From the NCBI GenBank assembly GCA_021292165.1, contig JAHFWL010000230.1, positions 169,943-233,942 of the forward strand: DNA of 64,000 bases. Reading direction: 5' to 3'. This document shows, one piece after another, positions 44,347 through 57,229 of this stretch. The DNA comes from Shinisaurus crocodilurus (Eukaryota > Chordata > Lepidosauria > Squamata > Shinisauridae). How positions within the stretch are numbered: position 1 is the stretch's first letter; each line of letters begins with the position of its first letter. The translations under genes and the position numbers were made by a program. The notes beneath the pieces are model-generated. The model was not told the DNA's origin and searched no databases. It saw nothing but the letters and a program-made list of their open reading frames with translations.

Positions 44347-44433
44347 GGCAGCTGGTTGGCCACTGTGTGGACAAAATGCTGGACTAGATAGACTCTTGGT
44401 CTGATCCAGCATGGCTCTCCTTATGTTCTTATG
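44347..44433 (+). mobile_element. Family D repeat, 3' part
   Basis: GGCAGCTGGTTGGCCACTGT to CTGATCCAGCATGGCTCTCC and TTATGTTCTTATGA. Confidence 0.78.
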
Positions 44434-44499
44434 ACATGACTCTCTGTAAACTGAACTGGCATGGAGATGTTCCTTTATGATCAACCACTGGGGAAAGAT

Positions 44500-44722
44500 T
44501 ATACTCCAGTGGTAGGGCACATGCTTTGCAGAGGGCCATAGGGCTTTGCATACAGAAGGTTCCAGGTTCCAACTCTAGCATCTCCAGTCAAAAAGCCAGG
44601 TAGGAGGTGATGGGAAAGACACATCTCTGCCTGAGATGAGCTGCTACGCTAGTGAGAGCAGACAATACTGGCCTAGATGGACAAACAGTATGACCTGATA
44701 TAAGGTAGCTTCCTGTACTGAA
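44500..44722 (+). mobile_element. tRNA-derived SINE, family B
   Basis: TCCAGTGGTAGGGCACATGC is the A-box region and AGGTTCCAACTC the B box. The tail reads ACCTGATATAAGGTAGCTTC. A short internal duplication of the GCTTTGCA/CATAGGG region is visible. Confidence 0.8.
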
Positions 44723-44915
44723 AACTATACATCTGGTTTAGCACAAAAGTATGAACAGAACGAAAAGCCCAAGAAACTGCCTTCTGGATTGAGATGCTTG
44801 AGGAAGTTGATCTTGCTTAATTCCAATATGAACTGATCTTATGCACACCTTACAAACTAATCGGGATTAGAATTTAGCTATCCACTGGATCTTGCACTTC
44901 CCACAAAATACATTA

Positions 44916-45535
44916 AAATCATAGAATCATAGAAAAGTAGAGTTGGAAAGGGCCTACAAGGCCATCGAGTCCAACCCCCTGCTCAATGCAGGAATCCAGG
45001 TCAAAGAATCCCTGACAGATGGCTGTCCAGCTGCACCTTGAATGCCTTCAGACTGGGAGAGCCCACCACCTCCCTAGGTAGTTGGTTCCATTGTCTTATT
45101 GCTCTGACAGTCAGGAAAATTTTCCTGATGTTTAGGTGGAATCTGGCTTCCTGTAACTTGAGCCCATTATTCTGTGTCCTGCAAACTGGGATGATTGAGA
45201 AGAGATCCTGGCCCTCCTCTTTGTGACAACCCTTCAAGTACTGGAAGAGTGCTATCATATCTCCCCTCAGTCTCCTCTTCTGAAGGCTAAACATGCCCAG
45301 TTCTTTCAGTCTCTCCTGATAGGGCCTTGTTTCCAGTCCCTTTATCATCTTTGTTGCCCTCCTCTGAACCCTCTCCAGTTTGTCTACATCCTTCTTAAAG
45401 TGTGGTGCCCAGAACTGGACGCAGTACTCAAGATGAGGCCTAACCAGTGCTGAGTAAAGGGGAATTATCACTTCACGTGATTTGGAAGCTATACTTCTAT
45501 TAATGCAGCCCAAAATACATCCTTTGAGATGCAAT
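44916..45535 (-). mobile_element. CR1 LINE 3' end with open frame
   Basis: The 177-codon antisense frame (45001-45534) encodes the CR1 block [37 protein letters not shown] and [17 protein letters not shown]. The antisense 3' end shows ATCATAGAATCATAGAA and GAGTCCAACCCCCTGCTCAA. It is 5'-truncated, as is usual for CR1. Confidence 0.95.
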
Positions 45536-45991
45536 ATGCATCTTTTTAGAGAAAACGTTTTTAGAAATGTGTATTTTAAGTGAAAATATGTTATACACAG
45601 ACATAAATTTTCATGCAGCTTTTTTTTTTAAATTGCAGATTAATGTGGATGAGGAACAGAATAGATTTATGCGTAATAAGTGCAAAAGCAGCGTGGACTG
45701 GAAACAAGACTGATTTGTCCATACCTGCTTGTGGACACAACCTAATTGTAGGCCAATGACTTGTTCACTGGCGGTTGAATCTTCCCTGCACTTTATCTCC
45801 AAGAAGGGAATCTGAGCACTGCAATATGACAATCTATTTTCTTCTCGTTGGATTTCACCATTACATTCTGACTAGACCGAAATGCACCAAGAAAGAGAGA
45901 CAGAGAAAGAGATGCACACAGTTATGATGTTTTGGGCTCCTGCCCATTTGTTAGTGAAACAGAAATTACAGATATGCTTTTACAGCGGTAG

Positions 45992-46020
45992 TGATAGATA
46001 GATAGATAGATAGATAGATA
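45992..46020. repeat. (GATA)n microsatellite
   Basis: Seven GATA units. Confidence 0.95.
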
Positions 46021-47417
46021 GCCATTTGGAAGCTGCTGAATCTTTAGGGGAACTGAAATCTAATTTTATCTTACCAGACACTATCAAAGGTTTATCTCTG
46101 TCCCTTGGCCTTGATGCATGCAGAGCTTCAAGATGGACAAGTTCCAATCCCTTGCCAAACAGCATGGTGCAGGAATGGATAGGAAGCATCAGCTAAAAAG
46201 CGTGTCATCTACTTTTGATAACACAAACTGCTTTGAAAATAATCTACACCCCCACCGAACTGCATCGCATCCACTGTTCTGGGATTCCTGTTCCCAAGTC
46301 ACCACAGATGCTTCCCTTTTCCCTTGATCATTTCACAAATTGTAGGTCACGATACCACTTTGGCCCTCCCTAATGGTGCCCTGGGTCACCTGCAAGCCAG
46401 AGTTCAGGTCCACTTACGGTATATGACAAGATGGAGACAAGGGCTATCTCTTCCTGGCAAACAGCCATTCTCATCTCGGAAATGTCAATCTGCAAATGCT
46501 TATTAAACTGCACAGTTTCCACTCCAAAATGGATTTTTCCCCTAGTGCAAATTCACACGTAATAAAATTTGCAAAATTGCATTTTATTTTGGCACATAAA
46601 TACGCAGAGCCATGTAGCGTCCTGGGGCACAAAAGCCCAGAGATAGACCCGCTCCACTGGAAAGCTCGCTGCGGAGAAAATGACGTGGAGGCCCTTTTAT
46701 GATCTGAGAAATGACTGTTTTTATGGCGTACTAAATAAAACCTACTATTGGAGCTAGAGGTTTGTAATTGAAGATGCTTCTGCTCTTGCTGAGAAGAACT
46801 GAGACACAGAGCGTGTGGAAATGGTTTGCGGATCTGAGTACTTTTCCATCTATAGTGATGGCTGTCAGTGTGAAACCGCTCTCAGTCCCCCCATCTACAT
46901 GGCAAAGGCCTTTGTGTAACACAGCCAGAGGGATCTAAGGTACAGAGATACTACAAAAAATAAAAAATAAAAAAATGCTTCCCCACCAGCTCTGGATACT
47001 TATCCCATGGCAGGTGTTGTATGCGAGTGGAGCTGGAAAAAACCTTTACACTTCCCCCCCCCTCGAACATTTTCAAGACAAAAAGGCTGCTTTCATGGGT
47101 GTGCAAAGTTTGCACACCATCCTGAAAAAAAACAAAACAAAAACCCTCCCTACCTTTCGTTCTTTGGTGGCACTTTTTGTGTGTGCGCACATTCCCTTAA
47201 TTTGCTGCTGCTTTGGGCACTGTTTTTTAAATATACCTTTAACAGGGCTGCTTCTTTCTCTTTCTCAGCCTATCAGGGACCATGTAGCGAATGTGCCTAT
47301 CCTATGGAGCCAATCAGATTTGTCTACAGTACATGGTGACAAATAACAGAAATCATTGTATGGTTACTGAAAGAACAGAGACGTGTTTCCTTTTCTTACT
47401 GTGAGATGCCATATTAT
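46021..47417. other. Intronic unique sequence
   Basis: No gene or clear repeat recognised. Confidence 0.45.
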
Positions 47418-47600
47418 TAGGGAAGTTGGAGAAATCTGCAGTGGACTGAGTTCAGATTTCTATGAATCCAACCTGCAGGTTCCACACTGGACCAGCTTTT
47501 TCCAAGTTGCATGGACTTGCAGACGCCTGACACAATCCACAACACACACATGGAAAAGATTAAACAAAATCCATACATTCCTACATATTATGTGCTTCTG
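47418..47600. mobile_element. Partial hAT-like element (CAGGGATG family)
   Basis: GAGTTCAGATTTCTATGAAT, GGACCAGCTTTTTCCAAGTT and GCATGGACTTGCAGA match the complement of 59285-59390. Confidence 0.6.
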
Positions 47601-49404
47601 CCCAAATTGCAAAAAAAGAGAGAGGGCATTCCTCAGTAGGTGCAAACTCATCCTGGTCTCCAGTGTTTGGCTCAGCTCTGCACATGCCAAACTGTCATAG
47701 ACAGTTCAGTGATCAGGAGAGCCGATGGACGTGTAAGAGCTCCTTGTGTCTTTGGACTGTTTCCACAGTTAGGGAGCATCTTGATCAGGGAATAGGAGTT
47801 CCATATTCAAGACCTAGGCATATGTCCCAATAGATACAACCATCTTAGAAGAGCCATCCTCTCCCGTTTGAGAGAGAAAGGGAATGTCCTGATTTGCATG
47901 CAATGACAATCCAGGGTGGGCTAGACCCTTCAGGTCAGTCAGTCCTCCTTGGCTCCTCTTGCAAACAGGAGTGGATAAACAACCCGGGGTAATCAGCCCC
48001 TGGGTTGTTTAGCATGATGTCTGAACCCGGAACTCTGGCTTGTCTCTCCCTCACAGGTTCCAAGTCCGGCTTGTCATCAGAGAGATTCATTCAAGAAGAC
48101 CCAGGGTTAAAAAAAAAGAGAAGACCTTGGGTTGCTATTACGTGCAAACTGGCCCAATGGCTTTTCAAAGATTAAACCTGCTACCCATGGTTTTGAAAGT
48201 ATTTCTATGGGGGGAGGAAGGCTTTGGGCATAGCTTTCTAATCTTTGAAGACTTATGTGGAACCCACTTCAAACTATGGTTTCAATCTCTAGTTTATGGA
48301 GGAACTATAAATCGGGGACGGGACGTAATATGACACCATAGTTAATGACAACAAAGGAAGGGAGGAAGGAGCTTGCTCCAGAGAGGGGAGGAGGTACACA
48401 AACTCCTGGTTTGCAAATGATGGCTGGCAGGAAGCTACCATTACATTTGCTCTGAGCCCAAGGTTGTGACTTGGCTGAAAATTATACCTACCGGTAATGG
48501 GGCTGCGCAGGCAACTCACTGATGAAACTGTTATACTTCTCCAGCCAATGTGCAGTCTATTCACACAACATATGTTACTGATAGACTAGTTTGGGAATGA
48601 TGCAGAGTTCCATGAACTTTTTATTTCAGCACTTTAGTGATTCCCCTGTGAAATCAGCCAGCTAAGAATGGACTGGTGTGTGTGTGGGGGAACAGATAAT
48701 CCTGCCCAAAAGGTAAAACCATTTAGAGATAAAGTAGGTTTTCTAAGTATATAGACGTCTCAAGTCTTTAGATCTAGGATTATCTGCAAGTTGCATATTC
48801 CATTAAGAAAATGGACTGCCTTCCGCCCAGTGGTATGAAATTCCCATTTGTTGAACAAAATAGCAGACATTAAAAGCATGACATTTTTATGGATGGGAAA
48901 CCTGATGCAGAAATGAAACTCATCCACATTAAGCTCTGGTTATGTAAAAATCTTTACTGTGGGAGTTAAAAGGAAATCCCATCATATTTGATGAGACAAA
49001 GGAAAACACTCCCCCCCCCCATCACCCCAGGCTGGTCTAACTTTATTTTTCTCTTTTTTAATGGCAGCTGTTTGAAGCTACAAGGAAAAAGATGGGATGG
49101 GATGCTAGATAGATGTTGTGCAAAGTCCTGGAGAGGTGGACAAAAGGGAGCTTGCAGTCCAGACAGATTTTACAGCATTCCTTTCCAGTGTATCACACTG
49201 GAACATACATGGACATCTACAGGATTTCACGTAGGAGATGCTGTCCTCCCTCTTTTTCTTGAAAAGAGCTGGACTGAAATTCTTTATAAGTCATAAACCT
49301 TAAAAACAAACAAACCCAACCCACCCACCCCCAACTCTGTATAAAACACATCTGTGGTCCCCTCAGCAATGAACAGGATGGGCACTCACTCAGCATGGCA
49401 CTCA
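47601..49404. other. Intronic sequence
   Basis: Fold-back words AACAACCCGGGG and CCCTGGGTTGTT lie near 47979-48011, suggesting another MITE. No gene recognised. Confidence 0.4.
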
Positions 49405-49900
49405 CTCATTGTTTATTTCTTTCTAAAATGTTTTAGTCGCCCTATAGATAAAAGCTCTCAGGGCGAAATACAATAAAAGCTAAGACAAAACCCAAAATCC
49501 ACATAAAAAACACAGAAACGGCAGAATAAATGATCGATTAAAAGCAGCAGAGGCTAGAAACAGGCATCAGAAGAAGAACAAAAAGTATAAAAATACAACT
49601 AAACACAGTGTTCAAAGCAGAGATACAGAGGATTAGAAGGCCTGAGAGAATAAAAAAGTATCTGTCTGTCACTGAAAAGATAACAAAGTAGGCACTAGGG
49701 GGACCTCTCTGGGGAAGGAATTCTATAACTGGGAGGCTGTTACTATTTGCAAGTAGTCATTGCCAAACCTCAGCATGGAGAGGACACTTGGGAGCAGGGC
49801 TTCCAATGACCATCTCAGGGCTCAAGTAAGAAAATATGGGAAGAGACATTCCTTCAGATACTGTGGCCCCAAGCTATGAAGTGCTGGATTTGACCAAAAC
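49405..49900 (-). mobile_element. L2-type LINE 3' fragment (decayed)
   Basis: An antisense A-rich UTR (CCCTATAGATAAAAGCTCTC) precedes decayed coding sequence (GGACCTCTCTGGGGAAGGAA). Confidence 0.6.
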
Positions 49901-50605
49901 CTGCTGAAGAAGTCAATTCACAGTGACTGTACTTTATTTGCAATATTTTTAATGCTGCTCCTCAACAAAGTCCTCTTCACGGTTTACATAAGTTATGAAC
50001 CAATAAAATGCAAACATGTAAGTAACACTAACTGGTCCCCACATATACCGTAATCAAATGAAGCGACTGCATCTTAAGCAGGGCCACGCCCCAAGTCATT
50101 CAGGTGCTGAGCCAGGGAGAGGGGAAATTAATTTTCGAGGTCCAAATGAGCTCAGCCCTGCATATCTGTCATGCCTGTCCCCGCTTGTTGCAGAGGACTC
50201 TAGGAGATGTTCCAGGTAGGGAACTGAAACTGGTGCATGTCTGTGTCAAAACGCAAATCTTCCCACTCCCTTGAAAATAAATAGCAAATCGCTGAGTGTC
50301 AATTCTGACCCACCAAGTGGAGTGATCCTTGAAATGGGTTGGAATTTTAGGACTCCCTCCCCTGGCGGTCCGCCCTGTAATCTGCAAGCTGAATAAGCCA
50401 ATTAACTTGACAGTTGCAGGGAACTGGGGGCAATCTGGACCCCTGCCCCACTCACTATCAGGCAGGCAGGTGCGCCAGCCAACTCCAGAAGTTAAAATGG
50501 CACTTATGAGCTTGCACTCGGCACATGCAAAGTACCTGGCAGGCCTGCATAGACTCACCCCTGCCCCATATTACCTGAGAGAGAACACCCAGGGACACTT
50601 TTCAC

Positions 50606-50871
50606 AGGGTATCCAATGGTGCTGTTGTGCTACTGGTAATGACCGCCAGTGCAGTGGGAAGGCAGCGCTTGCTACAGCAATCGGAAACTAGCCTAAAATG
50701 GCATTTCTGGAATGGAACAAGTCAACGGAGTTTGCCAAAGGGAGCTCCGCTGACCTGTCCCATTGCAGGAATATTAGTTTGTGCTAGTTAGTGCTTTGCA
50801 TTGCACTAGCAGTCATTCCCGCTAGTGCAACCTGATGACCATTGGGACACTGCCGGCCTTGGATACTACCC
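50606..50871. mobile_element. MITE, GGGTAGTATCC family
   Basis: CAGGGTATCCAATGG at the left and CTTGGATACTACCC at the right are inverted. The internal hairpin GGAATGGAACAAGTCA / TGACCTGTCCCATT is shared with the copy ending at 52881. Confidence 0.55.
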
Positions 50872-51443
50872 ATATCCTCCTACGTTTGCACAGAGCAGGG
50901 GAAGCTCATTAGTAATGGGCAACTTATCTTTCCAGAAAGCTTGTCAGCCATTATTGATCTTCTAATTTCAGTACCCTTGATAAGCACCTGAGTTTATCCC
51001 CAGGGTTGTCTGGAAACCACTGAGCCAAGCAGTTTTTGTTTATATTTTCTGATTTTACATAATACTAACTGCTTCCGCTAGCTTGTGGTACCTCCAAAGA
51101 GCTGTTCAATAAACTGAAGCGGACTACTTCCTCCCTCTGTCTTCTGAGCTTTTATCAGGCCCGTTCACAGAAAGAAAGAAATATGCAGGTGCTGTAACCT
51201 GCGCAGGGCTCAACATTCCGGTTGCAGTGTGATAAAGGCCTGCAGAAAGCACAATCATAAAACTCAGCTATGTGTTGAAGTCCTTTCCTTCCCTCATTTT
51301 CTTGCATTTGTTAATTTTAATCTGAAAGAAATGCAAAAGAGCTCCTGTTTGCTTTAGCAGATCAGCATATAAAAAGGTTGTCTTCAAAGGTTACCGTACA
51401 GTAAATAGCACTTTAAAAAGAAAAAGCTAGTGAACAGCCTAAC
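50872..51443. other. Intronic unique sequence
   Basis: AT-rich DNA with no gene and no recognised repeat. Confidence 0.45.
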
Positions 51444-51572
51444 CAAGCCTTCCCCAACCTAGAGCCCTCCAGATGCTTTGGACTACATTTCCCAGCATTC
51501 CTGACCATTGGCCATGCTGGTTGGGGCTGATGGGAGTTGAAGTCCAAAATTATCTGGAGGGAAAGGTTGAAC
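51444..51572. mobile_element. Fold-back hAT MITE, family 2
   Basis: CAAGCCTTCCCCAACCTAGA and GGACTACATTTCCCAGCATT are mirrored by TGGGAGTTGAAGTCC and GGAGGGAAAGGTTG. agcct words flank both sides. Confidence 0.78.
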
Positions 51573-51667
51573 TAGCCTGAACAAGTGAACACTATGAGGA
51601 AGCTGATGGGATTCTAAACTGGGATTGCAGCGCATCAGATCTAATCTTGGTAATCTACCACCTAAAG

Positions 51668-51803
51668 CAGGGCTCTCCAACCTTGGGTCCCCAGATGTTG
51701 CTGGCCTACAGCTCCCAGCATACCCAGCCAGCATGGCTAATGGCAAGGGATTCTGGGAGCTGTAGTCCAGCAACATCTGGGGACCCAAGGTTAGAGAGCC
51801 CTG
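51668..51803. mobile_element. Fold-back hAT MITE, family 1b
   Basis: CAGGGCTCTCCAACCTTGGG is mirrored by CCCAAGGTTAGAGAGCCCTG. Flanks acctaaag and tcctaaag form a 7/8 duplication. Confidence 0.9.
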
Positions 51804-52469
51804 TCCTAAAGAGATGAAGCTCAAAGCCTGCCCAGTTCTAGCTGAGTCAGAGGCACTGTTTACTGTAGCAGTGTGGATGAGACCTTCTCTGGGGTTGCGT
51901 GTCATGCCTGTATCAGGTGTTCCCAGCCTGTTGGGGCTGATGGGTACATTTGATATTTTGAGGAAGTGTTCTGTGCTCTCTGTCACAAAATGGCTGCCAT
52001 AGGGGGGGGGGAGTGCCTATTCACAAAACGGCTGCAGTGGTGGGAGTGAACAGTCCCAAGGCTTTTTTTTTTTTCTCAGAGAGACAAATTGGTGAGGCTA
52101 AAAGACAATTAACTTGCCCCAAGAACCTGAATACAAAGCAGAAGTGGGCTCTGAGCCCCAGAACACAAAACCACTCTCTTCAACCCACAGTTTTCTGCTC
52201 CAACCTTTTGTACAGAAGTGCAAACCAATTAATTTCTCAAACTGTCTTTAAAGTTAATTTATTCTACCAAATTTATTTCCCCAAATTAAGAGGAATTTCA
52301 CCTCCAAATCACCCACAGGAACTGCCCACCCACAATGCAAACACACAGGAACCAGTGATCTGGCCTACACAATTTAACCTCCAGTGAGCCAAATGTGCTT
52401 GATAAACCCTGTTTTTGCAGTCCCAGGCAGTTACAAGGAGGGTTAGTGGGCTGTGTTTGTTTCATAGAT

Positions 52470-52567
52470 GTTTCATAGATCATAGAGTTGGAAGGAGCCT
52501 ACAAGGCTATCGAGTCCAACCCCCTGCTCAGTGCAGGAAACTAGAGGAGGGGTCTCCCATCCAAGTA
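52470..52567 (-). mobile_element. CR1 LINE 3' terminus (fragment)
   Basis: TTCATAGATCATAGAGTTGG, GCCTACAAGGCTATCGAGTC and CAACCCCCTGCTCAGTGCAG are the antisense CR1 3' end. Confidence 0.9.
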
Positions 52568-52649
52568 ATAACCAGGCTTGACCCTGCTTAGCTTTCCACA
52601 GGCCTGATGTAAATTTAGCTGGAATGATGTGGAGCAACCACATCACTTC

Positions 52650-52881
52650 AGGTTACCAGTAAAAAGGCCCAGAGGTGTACTGAATTTTTGGAATGGGGCA
52701 AGTCAGTGGAGCTCCCTTACGTGAACTCTGCCGGCCTGCCCCATTCCAGCAACGAGCATTTCCACTCATCTTGGGTTGCCCTGGAAGCACTAAATCTATG
52801 TTCTGTAAGCGGTGGGCACCACATGTGGAAGGAAATTGGCAGGGCTGACCGCTCGCAGGTGTCTCCATTGGATACTACCCT
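52650..52881. mobile_element. MITE, GGGTAGTATCC family (left end uncertain)
   Basis: The right end CCATTGGATACTACCCTTAG and the internal hairpin TGGAATGGGGCAAG / CTGCCCCATTCCA match the copy at 50606-50871. Confidence 0.5.
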
Positions 52882-52898
52882 TAGTCATAATTACAGTA

Positions 52899-52975
52899 GG
52901 CCAGATTTCCCCCACCCAGTGCCCTCCAGATGTGTTGGACTACAATTTCCAGAATCCCCCCCCCCGGGCCACGAT
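52899..52975. mobile_element. hAT MITE family 2 fragment
   Basis: GCCAGATTTCCCCCACCCAG, TGCCCTCCAGATGTGTTGGA and CTACAATTTCCAGAATCC match one arm only. Confidence 0.6.
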
Positions 52976-53595
52976 TATTAACTCTGGATTCGACCAATGG
53001 TGTCCTGACATAATCAATAGCTCTTTAATCAGAGTTTTTCCAAGTCGGAAAACTGAAGAAACAACTGTTTCAAGCAGTATGGAGAACCTTCTCTCTCTTC
53101 ACTGCTTCCAGCAATAGTTGTGCAGTGGTTATCTAGAAATGGTTCTCCCATGCAGCAACTCCTTCAAGCAGCATTTCTTTGTGGGTGTGTAAGTTTTCAG
53201 GGAGAAGGTCAGCTAACCTGGATGCCAATGGCAGACTGGAATGTGTATCAAATTAAGGTGGAGAATCTGCAGTGATTTACATCTTTTACAACACCATTAA
53301 ATTTAATGGGCTTACAGAGAGTGTTAGGCCAATACAGTATTTTGCATCTTTATGGTCTATGCACAGAGAGATAGCATTGTGCTGACCATTACACCCTCCA
53401 GGGCAGGAAGGCAATCCTTTCCTGGTATATACTAGCAAAAGCCTGGTTCTTGTTTTGTTTAATTTACAATTCTTTCCCCTTCCTTATCAGTCATATTCCC
53501 TTAGGGGACGACCCTATGGCCCCTAGATATCTTCTGGGGGGCCACAGGATAGTTCTGAGTCCCAGCTCTGAGGTCAGAGGCTCACATTCATCTCA

Positions 53596-53830
53596 ACCAG
53601 TGTGGCATAGTGGTTAGAGTGTTGGATTGGGACTCGGGATATCCGGGTTGTAGTTGGCCATGAAACTCACTGGGTGACTTTGGGCCAGTCACGGTCTCTC
53701 AGCCTAACCTACCTCACAGGGTTGTTGTGAGGATAAAATGGAGAGAAGGAGGAGAAGGATTATGTAAGCTGCCTTGGGTTCCTTGCAGGAAAAAAGGTAG
53801 GCTATAAATATAATAAATAAATAAATAAAT
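53596..53830 (+). mobile_element. tRNA-derived SINE, family A
   Basis: Sense copy from ACCAGTGTGGCATAGTGG with a small deletion after GGGTTGTAGTT, ending in CTTGCAGGAAAAAAGG and AATAAATAAATAAATAAA. Confidence 0.92.
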
Positions 53831-56800
53831 CTGATTGTGCCTTGAAGGACTGAAAAGTGCAGCTCAAGTATTCATTCACTTCTATCCTAACAGAGAGCAA
53901 CTCATGTCCCCACGCTTTTTTTTTTTTAACCTCACCCACTTTCTGTTTTATTGTATTGTTGTCTCACTCTCCTATCATTTCTCATGGAGCTTAGAAAAAA
54001 GGGAGGATTGAAATGACAGAAATGTATAAAATCATGGAATACGGAAAAATATAGTGAAGAGGCAAACTCCCAAACATGGGGCGTTGTGGACATGGGATCC
54101 ATGTGCTCGTCCTCCTCCCAGTCCATTTACGCTGGAGCTTAGCCATTCCAGAGATTAGCCTGAACTTGAAATGGATCCATAATTTACTCTTGTCTCTGCA
54201 AAGTTCTCATGGTTCTCAGAATCCACGGCCTCCATCTCTCTGTTGTTATGTCCCCGAAAACCACACCCTCCTCCTGGTGCCCTCTGTAAAATTTGCAGCG
54301 GTGGCGGGAGGGGAGGTCGGGAGAGCTCCTGTGCCTGGGAATGCTGTGGGAGTCCTATTTTCTCCAGTGACGATCCGTAGTTCTGGTTGACTATTTGGAT
54401 ATACAATTTATTCCACAGCTGACTTGGGCAGGTTCACTCGTCACCATATGTATTCACAGCTTCTAAAAATATAAAATCGCAGGGTTACCCGTTGAAGCTA
54501 ACTGCCAAGTCTGGAAAAGAACTGACTGGCATCTTTGTCCTGTGGATGGAAGCGTAGTCTAAGGATTTTGGTTTTTTTTAAAAAAATAAATATATAGTGA
54601 AGGAAATCAGTAAGAATATAAGGCTGGGCCTAGGAATCTTCCAACATGTCTTCAGCTTAATGGCACAACACTAATTCTGATGCTAGCTCCTTAAGAAAAT
54701 TAGGCAAGGAATTCAAAATCTGAAATAGTTGATGGGCTAGAAGTTTCACTCAGGATGCAACTAGCATAGTGACTTCTAAAAAAACCCACACGAATAGGTC
54801 AGAAATGACGAACGGAGAGGGAGGGGAAACAAGAAGATAGATGAGCTTCAAACTGGTCATCCCAAGTTTGAATGGGTTGTATCCTAACCTGACCATCCAC
54901 TAGTGGAACAAAAATCAACGATGGAAGAGTTATCTCCATCTACAGCCTCCGTGAGCCACAAAATAAAATCTGCTGTGGAGGGCTCGGGGAGCTTCAAGAA
55001 CTTATTTGGAATGCACACGGGGGGGAAGTCTGCTCACGCTACACTGGATTTCAGCCGGTATATTCATTCCCTTCCCTATTTTTTAAACCGTACGTTGACT
55101 TTACCTTTGGTACAGCTGTTGGGAGCCAGATGAAGTTGTTTGGGACCCAGATCCAACCTGCTAATGCCTCTGCATTGCTACACTACCTACTCCCTCTCCT
55201 ACAGGAAGGGCAACTACTGTGAAGAACCTGGGGGACCTCCTGCTATCACAATTGGATTATGTATATCTGGTGAAAATCAGTTTCACATCTTGCAGTAGGC
55301 AAATCAGAGTTTAACTTTCTGTCCCCTAGAATGAATTAAAGAATCCAATTGACCCCAAAGATGCTTATTTATGCTAACAAATGAAACAAACCCTACTTAA
55401 TTCAAACTACCTAGAGGTCAAGAGAAACAAAACAAAAACAAAAACAAAACAGTGAAAGGATGAGAATAACCATAAATTCAGATCCACCATGGAGGTGCCG
55501 TCTAAAAGTGAGCCATCAAGAAGAGTCATTCTGATGCTAAGTCTGCAGAATTTGAAATATCAGATATTTGGGAATACCAGACAATCAAATATCTCTGTTC
55601 CATTGCAGGGAGACATCTAGTAAGCAGAAAGCAGCCCTGATCCACACAGAGCAGCACAAGATAATCAGATTGTGCTCTCACATCCTTCCTAATTCTTGAC
55701 TTTCATCTGATTTCATTGGTGTTTCTGTGCAAACTGCACCAATTCAAATCTTGACATTTAAACTGGGTATAAATAAAAATGCCCTGCAATTCCTTTTTAA
55801 GATGGTACCTTTGAGAAGTTTTCTTAAGGGTTCCCCTTTTACTTCCTACTATAAACACACACACACACGGTACATTATTTCTCCTTTTAAAGTTAGGCAT
55901 GAGAAGACTCGCCAGAGGGAATTAAAAGGTGGCTTTGAAACATTCGCCCAAAGCTACCGGCCACATCATGAAACAAACAGCTGCAATAAAAGCTATCAAA
56001 TGCCTGAGAACGGAAACCTAGTGTTTTTTTGAAACTTAGGAGTGGTTAAAAGCAACCCGCGGCTAAGGCAGCTGACAAAGGGTGTGGAACTGAGAACCCA
56101 AACGGAACATCTGGTCACCGGCATTAAGGCAGGAGACCAGATTTTGGCTGCTTGCCTTAATAACAAGAAAACCACAGTTTCATAAGTTGTCATTTAGGTA
56201 TTTATGTAGAAATTTCTTTCTCCAAACCCTACAAACCCCTTCCTCCATCTCAATAGACTTCTAAATAAACTCATTTGCTGTGGAACTGCATGTTAGAAAT
56301 TCAAGATGACCTTCAAAGAACTTTTGTTCTGGACAACCTACCCGTCTCTGGCTGTCATTTGATTCCTAGCAGGGAACACAACATAACCATCAAAAGTAGG
56401 AGGTTTTTCAGGCTCTCTGTTCTTTGCATTAAGGGGATGACAACTACAGTGTCACATTTTGCCTGCCACTGCATGAACTTCTAAAAAGCAAAGAGGGAAG
56501 AACTTTCATAATCACACCTGTCATTACTTGTGTCTTTCTCCCCCTGTTTTTTGGTAAGAGTGCTCACCTCTCACCCCTTGTAGATATTTTTTTTTAAATC
56601 ATACTCCCAATGTGTCAAATAACTCTATTTTAAAAAGAGCAATTGTAGGATTGTCACTGCATTTCACCAAAATGTGACATTCAAGACAAATATGAATGTC
56701 ACAAATATGTGACATTCAAGGACTTCCTGTAGGAAGTCTGAGGGACATGGAAAGCATTTTTGCTAAGACCTGCAACATCTCGTTGGGGGTGGGGTGCTTC

Positions 56801-56890
56801 GAATCCCAGACAAGCCCACATGAGGGGGTTGAGGAGGACTGTACCTTTAGGGAGGGACTGCTACTCACGGGTATAGCCAGGACCAATCCA
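53831..56890. other. Intronic unique sequence
   Basis: About 3 kb with no recognised gene or clear repeat. A short CA run lies at 55855-55868. This is the longest repeat-poor stretch of the upstream intron. Confidence 0.45.
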
Positions 56891-56907
56891 AGACATTTTC
56901 AGTGCAA

Positions 56908-56979
56908 TCCTATGCAAGTTTAGACAGAAAAAAGGCCTACAAATTTGTAGGCCTTTTTTCTGTCTAAACTTGCATAGGA
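56908..56979. repeat. 72-bp perfect palindrome without loop
   Basis: Left arm 56908-56943 (TCCTATGCAAGTTTAGACAG, AAAAAAGGCCTACAAA) is the exact reverse complement of 56944-56979. With one mismatch per arm it extends to about 56903-56984. The ends match the GCAATCCTATG MITE termini. Confidence 0.95.
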
Positions 56980-57229
56980 CTGCGCCCTTAGTTGCCCAAC
57001 AAATCCCACCCACCCCCCACCCCCAAGCCATGATGCTTAATATCCAAGACTGGCCAAGTTATTTTGGCAACCTGAGGCAGAAAATCCCACAAGCTCCACT
57101 CCCCGTACCTGGCAGTAAAAAACAATAATAAGAACAACGTAAAGAACTATTTGATTCCTTTTCATGGCACCCAAAATCAGGTGCCTGCGGCGGCCATCTC
57201 ACTCTACCTAATGGTTAGGCTGGCCTTGC

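Noticed and set aside
51483..51986. Antisense frame of 167 codons
   Set aside because: It is built from two MITEs and flanking DNA. The same translated words recur at every MITE copy.
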